Positions 22,439 through 31,508 of a stretch of DNA of 64,000 nucleotides are shown in pieces. The notes under the pieces were generated by a model, which had not been told where the DNA came from, ran no database searches, and worked only from the letters and a program-made list of their open reading frames with translations. Every line of letters begins with the position of its first letter. Positions within the stretch are counted from its first letter, which is position 1. A program made the position numbers and the translations under genes. Location of the stretch: positions 3,536,754 through 3,600,753 of the forward strand of contig NZ_UOOB01000001.1 of the NCBI RefSeq assembly GCF_900564145.1. The letters run 5' to 3'. The stretch is from Comamonas sp. lk (GTDB lineage Bacteria > Pseudomonadota > Gammaproteobacteria > Burkholderiales > Burkholderiaceae_C).

Positions 22439-23332
22439 TTACGCACCAGCCTTGGCTGCTGCCACCTGGGCAGCCACTTCAGCGGCGAAGTCGTCAGTCT
22501 TCTTCTCAATGCCTTCACCCACCACGTACATGGTGAACGCCTTCACGGTGGTGTTGGCGGCCTTGAGCATCTGGCCCACGGTTTGCTTGCCGTCAGCAGC
22601 CTTCACGAAGACCTGGTCAGCCAGGGACACTTCCTTCAGGTACTTCTGCACCGAACCTTCAACCATCTTGGCAGCGATGTCAGCGGGCTTGCCGGACTCG
22701 GCAGCCTTGCCTTCGGCCACAGCACGTTCCTTGGCGATCAGATCGGCAGGCACGTCAGCGGAAGTCAGAGCCACGGGCTTCATGGCGGCCACGTGCATTG
22801 CCACGTCCTTGGCGGCAGTTGCGTCGCCTTCGAACTCGACAACCACGCCAATGCGTGTGCCGTGCACGTAGGCAGCCAGGCCGGCGCCGTCAAAAGCCTT
22901 GAAGCGGCGGAAAGACATGTTTTCGCCGATCTTGCCGATCAGGCCCTTGCGCACGTCTTCCAGAGTGGGGCCGAAACCGTCTTGCTCGTAGGCGATAGCA
23001 CCCAGAGCTTCCAGGTCGGCAGGCTTGTGCTCGGCTACCAGCTTGGCAGCGGCGTTGGCCATGGCGATGAAGCTGTCGTTCTTGGACACGAAGTCGGTTT
23101 CGCTATTGACTTCGATCATGCCGCCCTTGCCGCCTTCGATGAAAGCAGTCACGACGCCTTCGGCAGTCACGCGGGAAGCGGCCTTGCCAGCCTTGGTACC
23201 CAGCTTGACGCGCAGCAGCTCTTCAGCCTTGGCCATATCGCCATCAGCTTCGGTCAGAGCCTTCTTGCATTCCATCATGGGGGCGTCGGTCTTGGCGCGC
23301 AGTTCAGCGACCATGCTTGCAGTAATTGCCAT
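22439..23332 (-). CDS. tsf: Elongation factor Ts
   Basis: 297 residues. It exchanges GDP for GTP on EF-Tu. The N-terminal UBA-like module ([19 protein letters not shown]) and the conserved [14 protein letters not shown] motif that contacts EF-Tu are present. GGAG lies upstream of the ATG. It follows rpsB by 109 bp, which hold an attenuator-like hairpin. Confidence 0.97.
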   Translation of the reverse strand: MAITASMVAELRAKTDAPMMECKKALTEADGDMAKAEELLRVKLGTKAGKAASRVTAEGVVTAFIEGGKGGMIEVNSETDFVSKNDSFIAMANAAAKLVAEHKPADLEALGAIAYEQDGFGPTLEDVRKGLIGKIGENMSFRRFKAFDGAGLAAYVHGTRIGVVVEFEGDATAAKDVAMHVAAMKPVALTSADVPADLIAKERAVAEGKAAESGKPADIAAKMVEGSVQKYLKEVSLADQVFVKAADGKQTVGQMLKAANTTVKAFTMYVVGEGIEKKTDDFAAEVAAQVAAAKAGA

Positions 23333-23376
23333 CGTATTTCTCCAGTATCTGTTCGATTCGTTACAGGAATTCGGCT

Positions 23377-23403
23377 TAAAAAAAGGGGGCTACTTAGAGC
23401 CCC
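23377..23403 (-). terminator. Terminator/attenuator between rpsB and tsf
   Basis: Read on the minus strand, GGGGCT (23403-23398), a 6-nt loop and AGCCCC (23391-23386) are followed by C and seven U residues. This is a good rho-independent terminator placed between two co-transcribed genes, so it may lower tsf expression relative to rpsB. Confidence 0.75.
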
Positions 23404-23441
23404 GCTTTTTCTCGCGATGCGGTCGCGCAGCCGGACTTCGC

Positions 23442-24194
23442 TTAGGCGGCGGACTCTTCCACTTCCACGAACTCGTCGCCGTCTTCACCGGCGGCAGCCT
23501 TGACCACGTCGTTCAGACGGGCTTCACGGCCTTCCAGGATGGCGTCAGCCATGCCTTGAGCGTACAGCTGCACAGCCTTGGCGGAGTCATCGTTACCGGG
23601 GATCACGTAGTCGATGCCTTCGGGGTTGTGGTTGGTATCCACCACACCGATCAGGGGGATGCCCAGCTTCTTGGCTTCGGCCACGGCGATCTTGTGGAAG
23701 CCCACGTCGATCACGAAGATGGCGTCAGGCAGAGCGTTCATGTCTTGAATGCCGCCGATGTCCTTTTCCAGCTTTTCCAGTTCGCGAACGAACATCAGCT
23801 GTTCTTTCTTGGACATGGATTCCAGGCCAGTTTCTTGCTGAGCCTTCATGTCCTTCAGACGCTTGATCGAAGTCTTGACGGTCTTGAAGTTTGTCAGCAT
23901 GCCGCCCAACCAGCGTTGGTCGACGTAAGGCACGCCGGCGCGCTGAGCTTCAGCAGCCACCATTTCGCGGGCTTGACGCTTGGTACCCACCATCAGCACG
24001 GTGCCACCGTTGGCCACCAATTGCTTGGCGAACTTCTGGGCGTCCTGGAACATCGGCAGCGACTTTTCCAGGTTGATGATGTGAATCTTGTTGCGGTGAC
24101 CGAAGATGAACGGGGCCATCTTGGGGTTCCAGAAGCGAGTTTGGTGACCGAAGTGGACGCCAGCTTCCAGCATCTCGCGCATTGTTACTGCCAT
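23442..24194 (-). CDS. rpsB: Small ribosomal subunit protein uS2
   Basis: 250 residues. Family signatures are intact: [22 protein letters not shown] at the start and [25 protein letters not shown] later. The acidic C-terminus ([11 protein letters not shown]) is usual for betaproteobacterial S2. The ATG at 24194 follows GAGG. It heads the minus-strand translation/envelope gene run. Confidence 0.97.
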   Translation of the reverse strand: MAVTMREMLEAGVHFGHQTRFWNPKMAPFIFGHRNKIHIINLEKSLPMFQDAQKFAKQLVANGGTVLMVGTKRQAREMVAAEAQRAGVPYVDQRWLGGMLTNFKTVKTSIKRLKDMKAQQETGLESMSKKEQLMFVRELEKLEKDIGGIQDMNALPDAIFVIDVGFHKIAVAEAKKLGIPLIGVVDTNHNPEGIDYVIPGNDDSAKAVQLYAQGMADAILEGREARLNDVVKAAAGEDGDEFVEVEESAA

Positions 24195-24446
24195 GTTAAT
24201 TACCTCAAAGGTTAGGTCTAAAATCCAGCCCAACGATTGCACTCAGCGAATGAGCGCAACACCTTGAAGGGACTGGTTTGCTATTTGCCTTGCAGCTGCC
24301 GGACAAACTGCACGCCTTGCGCACAAAAATCGTCCGAGATCAGCATGAATCAGATCAGCCCATAGAGACTGAATCAACGCGTCGGCAAGCATTTAGCAGC
24401 CAAGCATTTCATCAATTCCAGGGCAAACCCTCAGCAAAGCCGGAAA

Positions 24447-24452
24447 ATTTTA
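24447..24452 (-). promoter_or_regulatory. Candidate -10 element for rpsB
   Basis: TAAAAT on the minus strand, preceded by TGTGC (close to an extended -10), lies about 250 bp upstream of the rpsB start and immediately next to the divergent amidase ATG. No clear -35 box was found. A leader of this length could hold the usual S2 autoregulatory structure, but none was identified. Confidence 0.3.
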
Positions 24453-24462
24453 GCACATCGCC

Positions 24463-25861
24463 ATGCAACACGACCTCTTTGACGCTGTACAAGACATACG
24501 CCAAGGCAAAACCAGTGCTTCCCAGCTGATGGAATTGAGCATCGCCGCCGCGCAAAGTCCGTTGTGCGGCAACGTTTTTTCTCAGACTTTTCTCGTAGAA
24601 GCGCGCCGCGAGGCCGCGGCTGCTGCGCCCGATACCCCGCTGGCCGGACTGGCCATTTCCGTCAAGAATCTGTTTGACACCCAGTGCTCGCCCACCACCG
24701 CCAGCTCCATGCTGCTGCAATCGTCCGCAGCCGCCGCAAGCGATGCCCCGGCCGTTGCGCGTTTGCGCGCCGCCGGGGCCGCCATTATCGGCCGCACCCA
24801 TATGTCGGAGTTTGCTTTCTCCGGCGTGGGCACCAATCCGCACTTTGGCACGCCGGCCGCGCTCGATGCCCGCCACCCCGGCAATCCCTTGCTGGCGCCC
24901 TCGCGTCCGGCACGCATTCCCGGCGGCTCTTCATCGGGGGCCGCCGTTTCGGTAGCCAGCGGTGCAGCCTGGGCCGCCCTGGGCTCCGACACCGGCGGCT
25001 CCATCCGCATTCCTGCCGCCCTCTAATGGCCTGGTAGGCTTCAAAAGCACGGCAGCACTGGTGCCTGCAGGCGGCACCATCCCCTTGTCTCCCACGCTGG
25101 ATACCGCCTGCGCCATCACCCGCAGCGTGCGCGATGCCGTCTTTCTGCACGAAATTCTGGCCGATCGCAAAGTCTCGGCCGGCGAGAAGAATCTGCAGCA
25201 GCGCCGGCTGGCCGTGCCGCGACAGGTATTTTTTGAGCAGATCGAACCGGCCGTCCAGCAGGCCTTCGAGCGCAGCATTGCCCAGTTGCAGGCCGCCGGG
25301 GCCAGCATCGAATGGATCGACCTGCCCGAGCTGCTTGCGCTGAACGCCGTCAACGCAATTGGCGGTTTTTCGCCTACCGAAAGCTATGCCTGGCACCGCA
25401 AATACCTGAAGGACCCGACCCAGGCCGCACTCTACGATCCCCGCGTGCGCTCGCGCATAGAACGCGGCGCCTCCATGAGCGCGGCAGACTATCTGGATTT
25501 GCAGGCCGCGCGTCAGCAGTGGATTGAATCCATGCAGACCGCCATCGCACCCTATGACGCCCTGCTCTCGCCTACCGTACCGATCACGGCGCCCACCATC
25601 GCCTCGGTGGCGCCCGCCGACGGCGTGAACGCAGAGCTGGACGCGCAACGCGACGCCGAGTTTTTCCGCGTCAACGGTTTGCTGCTGCGCAATACCGCCG
25701 TGATCAATATGCTGGACGGCTGCGCGCTCTCCCTGTCCTGCCATGCAGCCAATGAGCTGCCCACGGGCTTGATGGTCTGGCATGCCGCCCTGCATGACGA
25801 CGCCGTGTTGCAGATCAGCGCAGCAATCGAACAGATTCTGCAGCCAACCCGATCGGTATAA
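24463..25861 (+). pseudogene. Amidase-signature family hydrolase, broken by a frameshift
   Basis: The first frame (24463-25026, 187 residues) carries the amidase catalytic triad: Lys68 in AISVKNLFDT, the cis-Ser in GGSSSGA (about 157) and the nucleophile Ser180 in GSDTGGSIRIPAAL. It then hits TAA. The second frame, open to 25861, continues exactly where the family should go on (NGLVGFKSTAALVPAGG) through to the C-terminus. The junction GCCCTCTAATGGCC has one extra base relative to an uninterrupted A-L-N-G-L. Intact homologues hydrolyse amides such as those of the AtzF/GatA-like group; the substrate is unknown. It could be a true recent pseudogene, a sequencing error, or a programmed shift; no slippery run is present at the site. 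Confidence 0.8.
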
Positions 25862-25920
25862 AGCTGCATTTTCAATAGCTACTTGCGCTTGACTGATAAA
25901 GGCTGGCAGCTGTTTTTGCC
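25861..25920. repeat. Short dispersed repeat copy downstream of the amidase
   Basis: Contains TTCAATAGCTACTTGCGCTT (25871-25890) and ends with GGCAGCTGTTTTTGCC. It matches the pattern of the copies at 57305 (AGCTGCTTGCGCTTATCCGG) and 9358. This occupies most of the gap between the amidase and the NAD(P)HX repair gene. Confidence 0.5.
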
Positions 25921-25956
25921 TATTATTTCTGCGCTGCATGGAGCTATGCTCTGGTC

Positions 25957-27561
25957 ATGCAGCGCATACTCCCGCCCTCATCAATCTCGACCTTTCCCCA
26001 AGGTCTGCCGCTTTTCAGCACGGCCAGCACCCGCAGACTGGAGCAAACGCTGGCCGCCGCCCTGCCGCCGCACACGCTGATGCAAAGAGCGGGCGAGGCC
26101 GTCGCACGCCTGGCCATGGCCCTGGCGCCGCATGCCCAGACCATCTGGATTGCCTGCGGCCCGGGCAATAACGGCGGCGACGGATATGAGGCCGCCGCCT
26201 GCCTCAGGCACAAGCTGCCCCATGCCCGCATTCTGATCAGCGATGTGCGAGCCCGCGAGGCCCTGCCCACCGATGCCCAGGCCTCATGGGACAAGGCTCG
26301 ACAAGCCGGTGCGATCTGGGTGGACGCACAACCCGACGCACTGACAGCACAAGACCTGTGCATCGATGCCTTGCTGGGCATAGGCCTGAAGGCAGACAGC
26401 AGCCACCAGTCAGACGAAAGATTGCGGCAACTGCTCACCCAGGTGCAGCACAGCCCCTGCACCCTGCTGTGCGTGGACATTGCCTCTGGCCTGGATGCGC
26501 AAACCGGGCAATATGTGCCGGGATTAGCACCGGGATTCGGGCCAGAGCGCGCACCTGCCCCTGCGCCGCAAGCACTCACCCGCGAGCGTCACACTCTGGC
26601 CTTGCTGACGCTACAACCCGGTCTTTTTACCGGCGCCGGGCGTGATGCATGCGGGCAAATTTGGTGGGATGAATTGGGCGCAGACATCAGCGCACATCAA
26701 CATACCGATCAGCCGCCTCTGGCCCTGCTCGGCGCGCCCCAAGCCAGCCCGGCACGCCAGCATGCCAGCCACAAGGGCGTGTTTGGCGATGTCGCCATTC
26801 TGGGCGGCGAGGGCTTGGCGGAGCGAGGGCTGTCCATGGTCGGCGCAGCCTGGCTGGCGGCTCTTGCCGCCATGCACGGCGGCGCGGGGCGCGTGATGCT
26901 GGCCTTGCTCGATGCGGAGCAGCATGCCAATCAAGCCAGCTCCGCCTGGCCCGAGATCATGCTGCGCAAACCCAGTGCGCAAGACTGGAGCAGCGCCACC
27001 GTGGTCTGCGGCTGCGGCGGAGGACTGGCGATTGCCCCCTGGCTGCCCACGCTGCTGGCACAAGCCCCGCGCCTGGTGCTGGATGCCGATGCACTCAACA
27101 TCGTGGCGACATCCACAGACTTGATCCAGCAGCTGACAGCCCGCGCCGCACGCGGCCAGGCCACGGTGCTGACACCGCACCCGCTGGAAGCCGCTCGCCT
27201 GCTGCAAACCGACACCGCCCGCATTCAGGCCGACAGACTGCAGGCGGCCAGCGAACTGGCGCAAAAGTTCGCCTGTACCGTGGTGCTCAAAGGATCGGGC
27301 TCGGTGATCGCCTGCAATACATTGAATAGCAAGCAACGCACGCCCAGTCTATGGATCAACCCCACAGGCAATGCACTTTTAGCCACAGGAGGCACAGGCG
27401 ACGTGCTGGCAGGATTGATTGCTTCGCTCTGGGCACAGGGGCTCAGTGCGCAGCAGGCCGCCACTCAAGGCGCTTATCGCCATGGCCAAGTCGCCGACCA
27501 GTGGCCTGCAGAGCGGCCCTTTAGCGCCAGCGCTTTGGCCCAGCATCTACGCACCCGCTGA
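25957..27561 (+). CDS. nnr: Bifunctional NAD(P)H-hydrate epimerase / ADP-dependent NAD(P)H-hydrate dehydratase
   Basis: 534 residues. It repairs damaged, hydrated NAD(P)H. The N-terminal YjeF_N epimerase domain (about 10-215) shows the WIACGPGNNGGDGYEAA motif. The C-terminal ribokinase-like dehydratase domain (about 255-530) shows LDADALNIVA, LTPHPLEAARLL and NALLATGGTGDVLAG, the ADP-binding loop. The ATG at 25957 is the first in frame; no good Shine-Dalgarno is seen. It is transcribed alone, away from rpsB, and ends at a strong terminator. Confidence 0.92.
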   Translation: MQRILPPSSISTFPQGLPLFSTASTRRLEQTLAAALPPHTLMQRAGEAVARLAMALAPHAQTIWIACGPGNNGGDGYEAAACLRHKLPHARILISDVRAREALPTDAQASWDKARQAGAIWVDAQPDALTAQDLCIDALLGIGLKADSSHQSDERLRQLLTQVQHSPCTLLCVDIASGLDAQTGQYVPGLAPGFGPERAPAPAPQALTRERHTLALLTLQPGLFTGAGRDACGQIWWDELGADISAHQHTDQPPLALLGAPQASPARQHASHKGVFGDVAILGGEGLAERGLSMVGAAWLAALAAMHGGAGRVMLALLDAEQHANQASSAWPEIMLRKPSAQDWSSATVVCGCGGGLAIAPWLPTLLAQAPRLVLDADALNIVATSTDLIQQLTARAARGQATVLTPHPLEAARLLQTDTARIQADRLQAASELAQKFACTVVLKGSGSVIACNTLNSKQRTPSLWINPTGNALLATGGTGDVLAGLIASLWAQGLSAQQAATQGAYRHGQVADQWPAERPFSASALAQHLRTR

Positions 27562-27574
27562 CAAACCAAACAAC

Positions 27575-27609
27575 AAAGGCCTTGCCGGATGAATTCCGGC
27601 AAGGCCTTT
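27575..27609. terminator. Bidirectional hairpin terminator between nnr and rnr
   Basis: A perfect 14-bp inverted repeat (AAAGGCCTTGCCGG at 27575-27588, complement at 27596-27609) with a 7-nt loop lies between convergent genes. The T-runs on each side are only three long, so it may be a weaker or bidirectional stop. Confidence 0.7.
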
Positions 27610-27664
27610 CAGCGAGACACTCAGCTGCGCGTTGCCGCACAGCCAAACAAACTCAAGTCTGACT

Positions 27665-30556
27665 TCAAACCGCGCGGGGTTTGCGCTTTGTAACCTTGGC
27701 AGGCTTTGCGGACTTGGCCTCGGTCTGAGCTTCAGCCTTTTCCACGACCGTCTCCATCTCCGTCACCTTGTCCGCTGTCTTAGCCACTGTCTTGGCTGCG
27801 ACCTTTTTCGTCACCTTGGCCGCCGTCTTGGGCGCAGTCTTGGCTTCGGGCTTGGTCACGGGCTTGGTGGACTCGGCCACCGCCTTGCTGCGCTTGGCAG
27901 CAGCCGGCTTTGCTGGCGCAGGTGCAGGCTCCGCTGCCGGTGCGGCCTTGGCCACGGGAGCCGCCACTACCGGCTGAGGCTCGACAGGCGGCAGCAACAA
28001 GGCCGGCACCGCACTCTTGCGACCGCTTTTCCGCGCCTTCTTGCCAGGCGCCACAGCTTGCTCCACAACCACAGGGGCTGGAGCAGGCGCGGGAACTGCC
28101 GGGGTGCTGGCAAGCTTTTTCGCGTATTCCGCTTCCAAAGCGGCCAGATTGACGCTCTTGAGCATGGCTTTTTTAGCTGCCTTGCGGCTTTGCTTGCCAT
28201 GGCGCTGCTCTGGCGCAGCGTTATTCATATATGCGCCTGCGTTGGCTCCCGCATTGGCGGATGCCCCGCCCGCAGTGTTGGCAGCAGTATTGCCAGCGGC
28301 ATTGCGCTGGGCACGGTTGGCCTTGGCATCGCGGCGATTCCATTTATCGGAGTGCGCAGGCTCGGCCCGCACCTCACGGCTCTCACGACCGTCGCGTCCA
28401 TCACGCCCTTCTCGTCGCGAGCGCGAATCGTCACGTCCGCTCTTGCGCGCATCGCCACGGCCTTCGTTTTTGCCACGGTTTTGCGAAGGCAAACCGTCCT
28501 CGCCATCGCGCACCAGACGAAAATCGATACGGCGACCGTCCAGATCCACGCGACTGACCTGCACCTGAACACGTGCACCGATGCCGTAGCGAATGCCGGA
28601 GCGCTCGCCACGCAATTCCTGGCGCGTTTCATCAAAGCGGAAGTAGTCGCCTCCCAGCTCGGTGATGTGCACCAAGCCTTCCACATACATGGCGTCCAGT
28701 GTCACAAAAATACCGAAGGTGGTGACCGAAGACACCGTGCCCGCAAACTCCTCGCCCAGATGCTCTCGCATGTATTTGCACTTGAGCCAGGCCTCCACAT
28801 CACGGCTGGCCTCATCGGCGCGGCGCTCGTTGGCACTGCAGTGCAGACCGGCTGCTTCCCAAGCCTGCACTTCCTTGGCGGCGGCGCGCTTGCGCGGCTT
28901 CTGGCTGGGTGCCACCACCCGCGACGCCAGGCGCTTGGCCATCTTGGCCTCGGCTTCGCCGGGCTCCGGCAAGGCGGGCAGCTTGTAATGGGTGCCGTTG
29001 AGCTCGGCCTTGATGACGCGGTGCACCAGCAAGTCCGGGTAGCGGCGAATGGGGCTGGTGAAGTGGGTATAGGCCTCAAACGCCAGACCGAAGTGACCGG
29101 AATTCTCAGGCGTATAGAAGGCCTGCATCATGGAGCGCAGCAGCATGGTGTGAATCTGCTGTGCATCGGGCCGATCCTTGGTCGCGGCGGCGATCAGCTG
29201 GAACTCCTTGGTCGTGGGGTTGTCGCTGATCGACATGCCCACGGCCATGGCCTTAAGGTAGCCGCGCAGAATGTCCTGCTTTTCCGGCGAGGGCTTGTCG
29301 TGCACACGGAACAATCCCAGCTGCCCGCTTTGCTCGATGAAATCGGCACTGCAGACGTTGGCCGCCAGCATGGCTTCCTCGATCAGCTTGTGGGCTTCGT
29401 TGCGGGTGCGCGGCACGATCTTCTCTATGCGGCCGTTGTCATCGCAGACAATTTGCGTTTCCGTGGTCTCGAAATCCACCGCACCACGCTCTTCACGCGA
29501 TTTCAAAAGCGCCTGATAGACACCGTGCAGATTGAGCAAGTCCTGCACGCGATCCTTGCGCTTGGCCGCCTCCGGCCCACGGGTATTGGCCAGAATGGCC
29601 GCAACCTCGGTGTAGGTAAAACGCGCGTGGCTGTGCATCACGGCCGGGTAGAACTGATAGGCGTGAATTTCGCCCTTGGCCGTGATCAGCATGTCGCAGA
29701 CCATGCACAGACGATCCACATCCGGATTCAGCGAGCACAGGCCGTTGCTGAGCTTCTCGGGCAGCATGGGAATCACGCGGCGCGGAAAGTACACGCTGGT
29801 GGCGCGATCGTAGGCATCAATATCGATATCGCTGCCCGTGGTCACATAGTGGCTCACATCAGCAATCGCCACCAGCAAACGCCAGCCCTTGCCGCGCCCC
29901 ACCTTGGCAGGCTCGCAATACACGGCATCGTCAAAGTCACGGGCGTCCTCGCCATCGATGGTGACCAGAGGAATATCGGTCAGATCAATGCGGTTCTTGC
30001 AGTCGACGGCGCGCACGGTCTCCGGCAGTGCCTTGGCCTGCTCCAGACAGGCTTGCGAGAAGATATGCGGCACGCCATATTTGCGCACGGCAATCTCGAT
30101 CTCCATGCCGGGATCATCCACTTCGCCCAGCACCTCGACGATGCGCCCCACAGGCTGACCAAACAAGGCCGGGGCCTCGGTCAACTCCACGACGACCACC
30201 TGCCCCACCGTGGCCGAGCCTGTGGCATTGGCTGGAATCAATATGTCCTGGCCGTAGCGCTTGTCTTCTGGGGCCACCAGCCACACGCCGCTTTCCTGCA
30301 GAAAGCGACCAATGATGGGCTGCTCCGGACGCTCCACAATCTCCGCCACGCGCCCTTCGGGGCGGCCACGGTGGTCGTAGCGGGCAATGCGCACCTGGAC
30401 TCTGTCCTTGTGCAGCACGGCACGCATTTCATTGGGAGGAAGGTAGATATCGCGCTCGCCGTCGTCGCGAATCACAAAGCCATGTCCGTCTCGGTGGCCC
30501 TGCACTGTGCCCAAAATTTCTTCGTTCATATCAGCGGCATTTGCGCGAGGGTTCAT
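27665..30556 (-). CDS. rnr: Ribonuclease R
   Basis: 963 residues, longer than the about 810 of E. coli. A processive 3'-5' exoribonuclease for structured RNA. Cold-shock-like domains lie at the N-terminus (GTVQGHRDGHGFVIRDD), the RNB catalytic domain contains TIDGEDARDFDDAVYCE with the metal-binding aspartates, and an S1 domain follows (GTVSSVTTFGIFVTLDAMYVEG). The last 275 residues or so are low-complexity: an Arg/Asp/Gly stretch, an Ala/Asn stretch, then Ala/Pro/Lys repeats, probably disordered and RNA-binding. The ATG at 30556 is used; another at 30529 (MNEEILGTV) is possible. The start lies 34 bp from a divergent tRNA-Leu gene. Confidence 0.93.
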   Translation of the reverse strand: MNPRANAADMNEEILGTVQGHRDGHGFVIRDDGERDIYLPPNEMRAVLHKDRVQVRIARYDHRGRPEGRVAEIVERPEQPIIGRFLQESGVWLVAPEDKRYGQDILIPANATGSATVGQVVVVELTEAPALFGQPVGRIVEVLGEVDDPGMEIEIAVRKYGVPHIFSQACLEQAKALPETVRAVDCKNRIDLTDIPLVTIDGEDARDFDDAVYCEPAKVGRGKGWRLLVAIADVSHYVTTGSDIDIDAYDRATSVYFPRRVIPMLPEKLSNGLCSLNPDVDRLCMVCDMLITAKGEIHAYQFYPAVMHSHARFTYTEVAAILANTRGPEAAKRKDRVQDLLNLHGVYQALLKSREERGAVDFETTETQIVCDDNGRIEKIVPRTRNEAHKLIEEAMLAANVCSADFIEQSGQLGLFRVHDKPSPEKQDILRGYLKAMAVGMSISDNPTTKEFQLIAAATKDRPDAQQIHTMLLRSMMQAFYTPENSGHFGLAFEAYTHFTSPIRRYPDLLVHRVIKAELNGTHYKLPALPEPGEAEAKMAKRLASRVVAPSQKPRKRAAAKEVQAWEAAGLHCSANERRADEASRDVEAWLKCKYMREHLGEEFAGTVSSVTTFGIFVTLDAMYVEGLVHITELGGDYFRFDETRQELRGERSGIRYGIGARVQVQVSRVDLDGRRIDFRLVRDGEDGLPSQNRGKNEGRGDARKSGRDDSRSRREGRDGRDGRESREVRAEPAHSDKWNRRDAKANRAQRNAAGNTAANTAGGASANAGANAGAYMNNAAPEQRHGKQSRKAAKKAMLKSVNLAALEAEYAKKLASTPAVPAPAPAPVVVEQAVAPGKKARKSGRKSAVPALLLPPVEPQPVVAAPVAKAAPAAEPAPAPAKPAAAKRSKAVAESTKPVTKPEAKTAPKTAAKVTKKVAAKTVAKTADKVTEMETVVEKAEAQTEAKSAKPAKVTKRKPRAV

Positions 30557-30590
30557 TTTTTTGATATACAATCTAAATCTTTCCTGAGAT

Positions 30591-30675
<85 letters not shown>

Positions 30676-30822
30676 AGTTTAACGACAACCAACCAAGGTT
30701 TAGATAAACTTGAAAAACATTCTGACATTCAGATGGTTTTTACAGCTCTACGGCATCTCAAGAAAATTTGAAGATTCGGATTGAACGCAAGAAATTGCGC
30801 TACAATACGAGCTTCCCTGAAA

Positions 30823-30907
<85 letters not shown>

Positions 30908-30916
30908 AATACGACA

Positions 30917-30947
30917 AGCCGTTGCACTGCAAATGCAACGGCTTTTT
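30917..30947 (+). terminator. Terminator after tRNA-Leu copy 2
   Basis: A 10-bp stem (AGCCGTTGCA, 30917-30926, with 30934-30943), 7-nt loop and five T residues, ten bases past the tRNA. Confidence 0.85.
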
Positions 30948-31027
30948 CGTTTCTTGCGCCTCTCTTTCTCTTTTGTACATTTTTTTGAAAAAATCGCGCC
31001 AATCGGCCTGAGCGCTGGTTTTCCCGC

Positions 31028-31035
31028 TATATAAT
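31028..31035 (+). promoter_or_regulatory. -10 element for tRNA-Leu copy 3
   Basis: TATATAAT ends 15 bases before the tRNA, so transcription would start a few bases ahead of the mature 5' end. The -35 region is not a good match to TTGACA. Confidence 0.55.
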
Positions 31036-31050
31036 TCAATCACTCTGAAA

Positions 31051-31135
<85 letters not shown>

Positions 31136-31144
31136 AATACGACA

Positions 31145-31174
31145 AGCCGTTGCATGCAAATGCAACGGCTTTTT
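31145..31174 (+). terminator. Terminator after tRNA-Leu copy 3
   Basis: The same 10-bp stem as after copy 2 (31145-31154 with 31161-31170) with a loop shortened by one base, followed by T residues. Confidence 0.85.
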
Positions 31175-31254
31175 CGTTCCCTGTGCCTCTCTTTCTCTTT
31201 TGTACATTTCTTTGAAAAAATCGCGCCAATCGGCCTGAGCGCTGCTTTTCCCGC

Positions 31255-31262
31255 TATATAAT
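31255..31262 (+). promoter_or_regulatory. -10 element for tRNA-Leu copy 4
   Basis: TATATAAT, the duplicated counterpart of the box at 31028, ends 16 bases before the fourth tRNA. Confidence 0.55.
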
Positions 31263-31278
31263 TCAATCACTCTGAAAT

Positions 31279-31363
<85 letters not shown>

Positions 31364-31368
31364 AATAC

Positions 31369-31400
31369 AAAAAGGCTGTTGCGCAAGCAACAGCCTTTTT
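31369..31400 (+). terminator. Terminator after tRNA-Leu copy 4
   Basis: A 14-bp stem (31369-31382 with 31387-31400) capped by a GCAA tetraloop, with A-run before and T-run after. Sequence unlike the terminators after copies 2 and 3. Confidence 0.85.
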
Positions 31401-31445
31401 CGTTTCTGCAGCCTTTGCTGCAACAGCTCGCCATCTCAGAGAACC

Positions 31446-31478
31446 ATAAAAAAAGGGAGTCCGCAGACTCCCTTTTTC
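31446..31478. terminator. Intrinsic terminator for the DUF349 gene
   Basis: Stem AAAAAGGGAGTC (31450-31461) with 31466-31477 and a 4-nt loop. On the minus strand it is followed by a run of T and lies 32 bp past the DUF349 stop; it can also work on plus. Confidence 0.85.
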
Positions 31479-31508
31479 GTTAGCGCCGGAATGTATCCGA
31501 CACAGACC

